Below, piece after piece: positions 5,067-10,545 of a stretch of 10,545 nt of DNA. A program made the position numbers and the translations under genes. The notes beneath the pieces were generated by a model. That model did not search any database and had not been told where the DNA came from. It saw only the letters and a list, made by a program, of their open reading frames with translations. Source of the stretch: Pseudomonadota bacterium (GTDB taxonomy: Bacteria > Pseudomonadota > Gammaproteobacteria > Burkholderiales > Casimicrobiaceae); the NCBI GenBank assembly GCA_029571495.1, contig JAKPSO010000540.1, positions 1 through 10,545 of the forward strand, in the 5' to 3' direction. Position 1 is the first letter of the stretch. The number at the start of each line of letters is the position of its first letter.

Positions 5067-6434
5067 ATGAATGGCCTTACTCAGCGCGTGACGCTGTGGT
5101 TGGCGGGGTTGCCTTGGTTTGTCTTGGGATGGTGTGTCGCACTGGCAAGCGTACTCGTCACCCCGGCGTACGCGCAGGTTTACACCCAGCTCTCAGCGGG
5201 CGAATATCACAACTGCGCGGTGTTCGGAAGCGGCGGTAGCGTGCATTGTTGGGGTGCCAACCATTCGGGCCAAGTTAGCCCTAGCAATCCCGCGATGACC
5301 ATCGGCCGCCCCACGACCGTGGTGGGCATTAGCGGCGCGACGCAAGTTTCAGCAGGCGGCAGCCATTCTTGCGCGCTCGTTGCGGGCAATGTGAAATGCT
5401 GGGGGGACAACGGTGCCTCTCAATTGGGTACGGGAACCGGACCGGGGGAACGCAACGCGCCGGTCGTCATCGCCGGACTCACCACTGTTTTTAACCAGGT
5501 CACCCGCGTAACAACAGGAAATCGCCACAGTTGTGCGTTGATGGAGTTTTCGCTCACTGCCGCACGAAGCGTTCGCTGCTGGGGCTTCAACGACCACGGC
5601 CAAATTGGTGATGGCACCACGACGACGCGCGCCACACCGGTCACGGTGACAGGCTTCACCAACCCAACGGCGATTTCAGCGGGCGTAGACCGCACCTGCG
5701 TAGTGGCAGACGGCGGCATTTGGTGCTGGGGCTATGAATCGTTGCTCAACGGCAGCTCGCTCACGCCCACATTGGTGGTTTCAGGCGCGGGGTTGAACGT
5801 GACAGCAACGGGACGCCAACACGCATGCGCGCTCTTTGTTGGCACTGCATCGGCAGCGTGTTGGGGCAATAACCTTTTGCACGGCGCGCTTGGCAGTGCA
5901 GACAATCTCACGCATGGGCCGGTATACACGACCAGCAAAACGTATTCATCCATCTCCGCAGGCGGATTTCACACCTGCGCCGTCGACGGTGGCGTGATTG
6001 ATTGTTGGGGTGCTGGCGAACTTGGGCAACTGGGCGACGGCCACGTAAACGGTGGCTTCCATCCTGCGAAGCTACGTGTGTTCGGAATTTCAAACGCAGC
6101 TGCGGTCGCGGCCGGCCACTTCCACACCTGCGCGCTGTTGGCGGACGGCGCAGTGCAGTGCTGGGGCAGCAACCAATACGGCCAACTTGGCTATGAAACC
6201 AACCTCGACTTCAGCGTGACCGCGGGCGCGATCGAGTCGCAGCCTTGCTCGCTTGATATTGATGGCGACGGCTCAATCAATGCCATGACTGATCTCATTC
6301 TCATGGCGCGCGTGATACGCGGAACCAACCCCACGGCGGTTCCGACCAGCGTGGTCGGTGCAAACGCAACGTACAAAACACCGACTGAAATTTTGTCGCG
6401 CCTGAGCGCATGTGGAGTGATCTATGGCCCTTAG
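5067..6434 (+). CDS. Exported RCC1-repeat beta-propeller with C-terminal EF-hand/dockerin-like domain (first paralog)
   Basis: The product has 455 residues. The ATG at 5067 follows GGGGAA; an in-frame GTG at 5040 would only lengthen the region before the signal peptide. Signal peptide residues 1-36 end in AYA|QVY. Seven RCC1-type repeats follow, each with the core [ST]AG-x-x-H-[ST]-C-A ... C-W-G-x-N-x-x-G-Q-[LIV]-G. Each carries one Cys pair: 50/61, 102/111, 156/171, 211/220, 254/265, 304/313 and 355/365. Seven such repeats make a closed seven-bladed propeller. Blades 4 and 5 lack the usual GQLGDG loop. The C-terminal domain, about 394-449, is bracketed by Cys394 and Cys449. It holds LDIDGDGSINAMTD (397-409), a calcium-loop-like motif one residue longer than a classical dockerin or EF-hand loop. 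The mature protein has 16 Cys, consistent with eight disulfides in the oxidising periplasm or outside. The ligand is unknown. It is the first gene of a two-gene operon. Confidence 0.88.
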   Translation: MNGLTQRVTLWLAGLPWFVLGWCVALASVLVTPAYAQVYTQLSAGEYHNCAVFGSGGSVHCWGANHSGQVSPSNPAMTIGRPTTVVGISGATQVSAGGSHSCALVAGNVKCWGDNGASQLGTGTGPGERNAPVVIAGLTTVFNQVTRVTTGNRHSCALMEFSLTAARSVRCWGFNDHGQIGDGTTTTRATPVTVTGFTNPTAISAGVDRTCVVADGGIWCWGYESLLNGSSLTPTLVVSGAGLNVTATGRQHACALFVGTASAACWGNNLLHGALGSADNLTHGPVYTTSKTYSSISAGGFHTCAVDGGVIDCWGAGELGQLGDGHVNGGFHPAKLRVFGISNAAAVAAGHFHTCALLADGAVQCWGSNQYGQLGYETNLDFSVTAGAIESQPCSLDIDGDGSINAMTDLILMARVIRGTNPTAVPTSVVGANATYKTPTEILSRLSACGVIYGP

Positions 6435-7875
6435 GAACGGCGCAGCCGCCCTTGCCGCTTTCGTTTTGGTGATGCTTGGCGTATCGCCAACGTATGCCGA
6501 GGAATTCGCGAGCCCTAGGTTTGTCAATGGCGTCGCAATCGGGGTTGTAGCCGCCGGCGGCGAGTTCACCTGCGGCGTGCTCGAGAGCGGCGGCGTGCGC
6601 TGCTGGGGTCGAAATGATGTGGGCCAGCTCGGCAATGGAAATCAAATCATCAGCGCCGCGCCCGGTAGTCGCACGCAACTTGCCGTGCGATCTATCACCA
6701 ACGCAATTGCCGTCGCCGCTGGGAGCGCGCACGCATGCGCGCTGTTGAGTACCGGCGGCGTTCGTTGTTGGGGTCGCAACACCAACGGCCAATTGGGTGA
6801 CGGCACGACCAACAATAGTTTCGTGCCCACCACGATCGCAAGCTTGGGAACGTTGACCGCCCAGGCCAGCGCAGTCTCAGCCGGCGATCAACACACCTGC
6901 GCGATTGTCCAGAATCCCGTAAACCTTTCTCCGCCGAGCGTTCGCTGTTGGGGCAGCAACGCCTACGGACAGCTGGGCCGCGGCACCACGGGCGGCGATT
7001 TCTCTACGCCTGCCGTAGTCGCCGGAACCAGCGGGGCAATATCCGTTTCCGCTGGGGGCCGACACACCTGCGCAGTGCTCGCCACGCGTGCGGTCGTATG
7101 CTGGGGCTTCAACGGTACTGGGCAATTGGGTGACGGCACAACAACGCAACGCAACACCGCAACAACGGCTGTCAGCGGCATCAACACCGCGTGGGTCGTC
7201 ACCGCAGGCTCGGCGCACACCTGCGCGGGTTTGCAGGGCGGCGGGTTCAGGTGTTGGGGCGACAACGGCTTGGGTCGATTGGGCAATGGCGATTTCGTCG
7301 CAAGCTCTACGCCGACGACCGTCTTGATGCCGACGACGCCTGTCACACAGGAGCAGATCGCAGCAGGCACTGATTTCACGTGTGGCATCGCTTTCTCAGC
7401 GCCGGATCCCGATGTGTATTGTTGGGGCGGCAACACCGCAGGCCAGCTTGGTGCCGGGGATTTCATTTCCAGTACGACGCCGCGTGTCGCGCCGGTTCCG
7501 CGTAGTGGTTCTCCGCTTGATCGCTCTGTAGTCATCACAGCAGGAAAAGATCACGCCTGCGCCTCGATTCGCTTCTCAACCTCACAACGCATCGTGTGTT
7601 GGGGCGCGAACACCTATGGGCAGGTTGGCAACGATGCACTCAAGAACAGTGCGTCGCCCGTAAACATTGCTCCCATGAAATGCAGCCTCGACGTCGATTC
7701 CGACGGAACCATCGGGCTTGATACGGACTGGCTGTTACTCGCGCGCGCAAGGATGGGCCTCGGTGGCGACGCCGTCCTCAGCGGCGCGCTGGGCGCAAAC
7801 GCAGTGCGCAGAACTTGGCCCGACATTCGATCATATCTAGAAGCGAGTTGCGCGATGACCAATCTAGCGCAGTAG
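6424..7875 (+). CDS. Exported RCC1-repeat beta-propeller with C-terminal EF-hand/dockerin-like domain (second paralog)
   Basis: The product has 483 residues. The ATG at 6424 has GGAG (6414-6417) six bases upstream and overlaps the end of the preceding gene by 11 bases, so translation is probably coupled. The signal peptide ends at TYA|EEF (residue 25). Seven RCC1-type repeats carry Cys pairs 50/60, 105/115, 159/175, 216/226, 267/277, 320/333 and 379/392. They keep more regular CWGxNxxGQLGxG loops than the first paralog. The C-terminal domain between Cys420 and Cys476 contains LDVDSDGTIGLDTD, then WLLLARARMG and LGANAVRRT. This parallels the first paralog (ILMARVIRG, VGANATYKT). Again 16 Cys and no unpaired one. 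The shared architecture indicates tandem duplication, followed by clear divergence. RCC1 folds in bacteria serve binding or adhesion, not the eukaryotic Ran exchange role. The partner is unknown. A strong terminator follows at 7897-7926. Confidence 0.9.
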   Translation: MALRNGAAALAAFVLVMLGVSPTYAEEFASPRFVNGVAIGVVAAGGEFTCGVLESGGVRCWGRNDVGQLGNGNQIISAAPGSRTQLAVRSITNAIAVAAGSAHACALLSTGGVRCWGRNTNGQLGDGTTNNSFVPTTIASLGTLTAQASAVSAGDQHTCAIVQNPVNLSPPSVRCWGSNAYGQLGRGTTGGDFSTPAVVAGTSGAISVSAGGRHTCAVLATRAVVCWGFNGTGQLGDGTTTQRNTATTAVSGINTAWVVTAGSAHTCAGLQGGGFRCWGDNGLGRLGNGDFVASSTPTTVLMPTTPVTQEQIAAGTDFTCGIAFSAPDPDVYCWGGNTAGQLGAGDFISSTTPRVAPVPRSGSPLDRSVVITAGKDHACASIRFSTSQRIVCWGANTYGQVGNDALKNSASPVNIAPMKCSLDVDSDGTIGLDTDWLLLARARMGLGGDAVLSGALGANAVRRTWPDIRSYLEASCAMTNLAQ

Positions 7876-7896
7876 CTGCGCACATGGCAATTTAGA

Positions 7897-7926
7897 AAGC
7901 CGCAGGGCGAAACGCCACTGCGGCTT
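7897..7926. terminator. Bidirectional hairpin terminator between propeller operon and porin
   Basis: AAGCCGCAG (7897-7905) pairs exactly with CTGCGGCTT (7918-7926). The stem continues with GGCG (7906-7909) and CGCC (7913-7916) around an AAA loop, with a single A bulge: 13 base pairs in all. It lies 21 bases after the propeller stop and 21 bases after the porin stop on the other strand. Its flanks are GATTGAT (plus) and TCTAAATT (minus), so the U-tracts are weak. Position and stem strength make the call. Confidence 0.75.
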
Positions 7927-7946
7927 GATTGATCTAAGCGCGTGAC

Positions 7947-8996
7947 TTAGAACGTGTGGCGAATACCGGCTTCGATACCGGTTGATTTGCCGCCCGCTGT
8001 AACCGGCTTGATGCCGTCCGAGACGGAAAAGTTTTTGCCAGCGCCTTTGTTGTCGACTTGCGATGCGTCGATGTAGAGCGCGGTGCGTTTGGACATATTG
8101 TGAATCACGCCGACCATGATTTGCGCTGCACCGTCGCCGCCCTTGACGCGTGCGTCGGTATAGCCGAGGCGCAGGTCAGTCGAGCCAAACGGAACAGACA
8201 CACCAACGTGCAGGGCCGAGTGATCAACCGTTGCCTTCTTGTTGCGGCCGTACAGCGCCATCACTTTTGCCATGCCGAGATCGTAGCTCGCACCTGCGGT
8301 GGTTTGCGTCTGGTCGCCCGCGACGTACTTAATGGTTGCAGTACCGATCGCCGCGGCCAGCGGACCTGCGCGGTAACCCACGCGACCACCAACATACCGA
8401 CCATCGGAGTTATTTGAATTCTCACCCAGAGCGTAGGTGAGATGTGCGTACGCACCGCCCATGGCCGGGGTCAGGTAGCTAACGCCGTTTGATGTGCGAA
8501 CGTGCGTTTGGCTAGAAAACAGTGGATAGAACAGGCCGCCCACGTTGCCGGTGCCGTTGCTGCCGAACACGTTGAAATCTGAAAGATTAAGGAAGACTGG
8601 CGTCAGGTCGCGGCCAACGCGTACTTCGCCGAAGTTACCCGCCAAGCTCACAGTCGAACGGCGACCGAAAATGCCGCTCGCCGATCCGGTGGACTGATTG
8701 TTCGTGTTGGTTGAACCAATCGAGCCGGTGTCGCCGGAGAACGCACCTTCTAGCCAAAAGCTCGCACGCATGCCGCTGCCGAGCTCTTCGGTGCCACGCA
8801 TGCCCCAGCGCGAGGAAGTCAATCCGTCCGTGCCGACGCGATTGACAGACGACGTGCCCGACGCGCTGTAGTTGGCAACGTTGGTGTCAACGACGCCGAA
8901 GAGCGTGACATTTGCGTTTTGCGCGAACGCGCAAGTGGCGAGTGTCGCTGCGGCGAGCGCGGTAAGTTTCGCTGTGAAGCGGAGTGAATGTGTCAT
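7947..8996 (-). CDS. Gram-negative general porin (Porin_4 type, trimeric 16-stranded barrel)
   Basis: The product has 349 residues. The ATG at 8996-8994 has AGGGGGA a few bases upstream. Signal peptide residues 1-25 end in AFA|QNANVTLFGVVD, the usual first strand of betaproteobacterial porins. Family marks follow in order: SRWGMRGTEELGSGMRASFWLE (about 62-83, in two parts SRWGMRGTEELG and ASFWLEGAFSGDTG), FGRRSTVSLAGNFGEVRVGRD (FGEVRVGRD near 130), VSYLTPAMGG, GASYDLGMAKVMALYG, and the closing strand GIEAGIRHTF with a terminal Phe for BAM recognition. The length is typical for the family. It forms water-filled channels for small solutes in the outer membrane. It stands alone on its strand, ending at a shared terminator and starting in the divergent region with uvrA, where a Pho-box-like repeat may control it. 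Ion selectivity cannot be judged. Confidence 0.95.
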   Translation of the reverse strand: MTHSLRFTAKLTALAAATLATCAFAQNANVTLFGVVDTNVANYSASGTSSVNRVGTDGLTSSRWGMRGTEELGSGMRASFWLEGAFSGDTGSIGSTNTNNQSTGSASGIFGRRSTVSLAGNFGEVRVGRDLTPVFLNLSDFNVFGSNGTGNVGGLFYPLFSSQTHVRTSNGVSYLTPAMGGAYAHLTYALGENSNNSDGRYVGGRVGYRAGPLAAAIGTATIKYVAGDQTQTTAGASYDLGMAKVMALYGRNKKATVDHSALHVGVSVPFGSTDLRLGYTDARVKGGDGAAQIMVGVIHNMSKRTALYIDASQVDNKGAGKNFSVSDGIKPVTAGGKSTGIEAGIRHTF

Positions 8997-9059
8997 GAGT
9001 CCCCCTAAAAACTGCAGAAATTAGCGATCGCCGTGTTGACGAGCCGCCTTGCGAGACGA

Positions 9060-9065
9060 ACTATA
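9060..9065 (-). promoter_or_regulatory. Candidate -10 box of the porin promoter
   Basis: Read on the minus strand, TATAGT matches five of six positions of the -10 consensus. The position 17 bases upstream (9083-9088) reads AGACCA, which is not a -35 box and lies inside the 9076-9093 direct repeat. That fits an activator-dependent promoter. The leader to the porin ATG would be roughly 60 bases. Confidence 0.4.
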
Positions 9066-9075
9066 AACGCGGGGT

Positions 9076-9093
9076 CTGTCATTGGTCTGTCAA
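9076..9093 (+). promoter_or_regulatory. Pho-box-like direct repeat CTGTCAT-TGGT-CTGTCAA
   Basis: Two CTGTCA[TA] units repeat with an 11-base period, as in the E. coli Pho box (CTGTCAT-N4-CTGTCA-like). On the plus strand TACGAT (9102-9107) follows after eight bases as a possible -10. On the minus strand the repeat sits over the -35 position of the porin promoter, but in reverse orientation to a standard Pho box. PhoB or another OmpR-family regulator could bind; which gene it serves is uncertain. Confidence 0.45.
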
Positions 9094-9329
9094 ATCCGAC
9101 CTACGATCTTGGCCTACAGCTTTTCGAGCGCAACGACCGCCAATCCGCCACCTCCATGCCGTTTGCCGGTAAGTCGATACTTAAGCTTTCGTCTCGAAGA
9201 AGATTATCCAGAAGCGGTTCGCGGACAAAAGCTATTCGCGTGCTGCGATGTTGTATTCATGCGACGCCTACGCAAGCGCAGCACGAAATATCGCGGGAGG
9301 TCACTCCCTTCGACGCGCTGAGCATACCG

Positions 9330-9345
9330 CTGGAAATATGCACAG
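9330..9345. promoter_or_regulatory. LexA (SOS) box upstream of uvrA
   Basis: CTGGAAATATGCACAG fits CTG-N10-CAG, with one change from the stricter CTGT-N8-ACAG, and is followed by TA as in the extended consensus. It lies 56 bases before the uvrA ATG. uvrA is a classical SOS gene in E. coli, so context supports LexA repression relieved by DNA damage. Confidence 0.6.
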
Positions 9346-9401
9346 TATTTGCGAGCAAATCGCTACACTTGAAAAAGATTTCACCCGCTCCGTTTTCGTC
9401 G

Positions 9402-10545
9402 ATGCCCACTCCAAAGTCACCGCGTTCGCTCGCCTCGCGTGCAAAAAAATCCGTCGCTCCGCAAACACCCTTGCCTGCGGCCAGCACGGACATTCGCATC
9501 CGTGGCGCGCGGCAAAACAACCTTAAGAATCTCGACGTCGACATTCACACCGGCGAGCTGACTGTAGTGACCGGCGTGTCCGGCTCAGGCAAGTCTTCGT
9601 TGGTGTTTGACACGCTGTATGCCGAAGGCCAACGCCGTTACGTCGAAACGTTTTCGCCGTACGCGCGGCAGTTTCTCGACCGCATGGACAAGCCGCAGGT
9701 AGACCGCATTGAGGGCATTCCGCCGGCCATTGCGATTGACCAAACCAACCCGGTGCGTACCTCGCGCTCGACCGTGGGCACGATGACGGAGGTGAACGAT
9801 CACCTCAAGCTGATGTTCGCGCGGCTTGCGCAGTTGCACTGCGAAGGCTGTGGCGCGGTGGTGCAACGCGACACGGCCGATTCGATTTACGTTGATTTGA
9901 AGCTGCGCGCTGCGAAGGCCGACGATCCGCGCGTGGCGATCACGTTCGCGGTCACGGTGCCGGAAAATTTCAACGAAGCAGAAGTCGAACAGTTTTTGTC
10001 GGCGCAGGGTTACACGCGCGTGCATTCGCAAGAGAAACGCGAGGGAGCGGTCGTTTTGAACGTCGTGCAGGATCGCATGCGCATCGGCACGGCGGACAAA
10101 GCGCGGGTGATGGAGGCCCTCGAAGCGGCGCTGTTGCACGGTAAGGGGCGGGTGGCGGTGTTTGTGTTGGATATTCCCTCCCCCTCGGCGGGGGAGGGTG
10201 CCCGAAGGGCGGGAGAGGGTGGAGGGGAGCAGGCGTGGCGCTACTCGTCCGACCTGCACTGCGCTGCGTGCGACATTACCTACAGCGACCCGCATCCGTC
10301 GTCGTTTTCGTTTAACAATCCGCTCGGCGCGTGCGATACGTGTCGTGGCTTCGGGCGCGTGATTGGCGTCGATCTTGGGCTGCTCATTCCAGACGAAAAC
10401 AAGACACTCGCCGAAGGCGCGATCAAGCCGTGGCAAACCGCGAGTTTCAAGGAGTGTCAGGACGATCTTAAGAAATACATGACGGCACGCAACATCCCGA
10501 TGGATGTGCCGTTTCGCGACATCGGTCCGAATGACAAGCGCTACA
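9402..10545 (+). CDS. uvrA: UvrA, excinuclease ABC subunit A (3' part beyond window)
   Basis: 381 codons are visible. UvrA is the damage-sensing ABC ATPase of nucleotide excision repair; it dimerises on DNA and loads UvrB. IRIRGARQNNLKNLDVDI (31-48) is the family start. Walker A GVSGSGKS is at 58-65, then YAEGQRRYVETFSPYARQF and the UvrB-interaction region (RSTVGTMTEVNDHL). The first zinc module keeps all four cysteines: Cys287 and Cys290 (CAAC), Cys311 and Cys314 (CDTC), around FSFNNPLGAC. The style of the middle part (FGRVIGVDLGLLIPDENKTL, then KPWQT and FKECQDDLKKY) suggests the long UvrA form of some proteobacteria. Two oddities: a basic N-terminal extension of about 30 residues, and an in-frame repeat-derived segment at 259-277. 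The ATG at 9402 has no clear ribosome-binding site; a TTG at 9369 is an alternative. A LexA-box-like site lies upstream. Confidence 0.93.
   Translation, partial: MPTPKSPRSLASRAKKSVAPQTPLPAASTDIRIRGARQNNLKNLDVDIHTGELTVVTGVSGSGKSSLVFDTLYAEGQRRYVETFSPYARQFLDRMDKPQVDRIEGIPPAIAIDQTNPVRTSRSTVGTMTEVNDHLKLMFARLAQLHCEGCGAVVQRDTADSIYVDLKLRAAKADDPRVAITFAVTVPENFNEAEVEQFLSAQGYTRVHSQEKREGAVVLNVVQDRMRIGTADKARVMEALEAALLHGKGRVAVFVLDIPSPSAGEGARRAGEGGGEQAWRYSSDLHCAACDITYSDPHPSSFSFNNPLGACDTCRGFGRVIGVDLGLLIPDENKTLAEGAIKPWQTASFKECQDDLKKYMTARNIPMDVPFRDIGPNDKRY
10176..10227 (+). repeat. Palindromic G-rich repeat inside uvrA, read in frame
   Basis: CCCTCCCCC (10176-10184) pairs exactly with GGGGGAGGG (10190-10198) around a five-base loop. 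GCCC-GAA-GGGC (10200-10210) forms a second hairpin, and GGGAGAGGG (10211-10219) can compete for the first arm. This C/G-tract double hairpin looks like repeats common between genes in Burkholderiales and Xanthomonadales. Here it is translated without a stop as PSPSAGEGARRAGEGG (259-274), a low-complexity stretch unlike UvrA. Only one copy is in the window. Confidence 0.7.

Larger units (their letters stand above)
8997..9401. other. Divergent control region between porin and uvrA
   Basis: These 405 bases hold no convincing gene; short open frames in it lack ribosome-binding sites and recognisable sequence. From left to right: the porin ribosome-binding site (AGGGGGA on the minus strand), TATAGT read leftward (9065-9060), a Pho-box-like direct repeat (9076-9093), a small hairpin GGGAG-GTCA-CTCCC (9295-9308), and a LexA-box-like site (9330-9345). 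A TACACT -10-like hexamer (9364-9369) precedes uvrA. Confidence 0.6.

Noticed and set aside
9295..9308. Hairpin GGGAG-GTCA-CTCCC as a terminator or attenuator
   Set aside because: Only five base pairs and no T-run; no gene ends before it.
9082..9321. 79-codon plus-strand frame in the porin-uvrA gap
   Set aside because: No ribosome-binding site, no recognisable sequence, and it runs through regulatory-looking sites.
9585..10436. 283-codon open frame antisense to uvrA
   Set aside because: Arg/His-rich composition typical of the reverse of a GC-rich gene; uvrA on the other strand has unmistakable motifs.

Overview
The window looks like a chromosomal segment of a GC-rich Gram-negative bacterium, most likely a betaproteobacterium (Burkholderiales-like). 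The main reason is the complete trimeric porin of the betaproteobacterial Porin_4 type. Abundant Sec signal peptides, two predicted outer-membrane barrels and a UvrA with Gram-negative-style SOS control agree with this. No phage, transposase, CRISPR array, tRNA or rRNA is visible.

Left part (1-4054): mostly small genes for exported proteins of unknown function. A truncated lipoprotein-like gene with an Asp-box (1-446, minus) is followed by a 0.4 kb gap carrying a REP-like palindrome. Then come a glutamine-rich secreted protein (848-1483, plus) and a minus-strand pair: a 61-residue secreted peptide whose stop codon overlaps the probable TTG start of an outer-membrane barrel protein (2671 down to 1506). 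A spacer with two inverted repeats separates this pair from two plus-strand genes: a signal-peptide protein with a PEP-CTERM-like tail (2845-3504) and a secreted protein of unknown function (3596-4054).

Middle (4055-7875): dipeptidase E (pepE, minus) ends immediately next to the stop of the gene before it. Downstream is a tandem operon of two paralogous exported seven-repeat RCC1-type beta-propellers (5067-6434 and 6424-7875), overlapping by 11 bases. Every propeller repeat in both carries one Cys pair. Both end in a Cys-bracketed EF-hand or dockerin-like domain. This pair is the most distinctive biology here: two disulfide-rich secreted propellers, probably made together, with no assigned partner.

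Right part (7876-10545): a strong hairpin terminator lies between the propeller operon and a convergent general porin (8996 down to 7947). The porin and the rightward uvrA gene (from 9402, running off the window) diverge from a 405-base region. That region holds a Pho-box-like 11-bp direct repeat near the porin and a LexA/SOS-box-like site 56 bases before uvrA. The uvrA reading frame contains an in-frame palindromic, G-rich repeat just before the first zinc-binding cysteines. It resembles an intergenic repeat that has settled inside a coding sequence.

Calls for pepE, the porin, uvrA and the RCC1 proteins rest on clear motif matches. The other proteins are described by architecture only.
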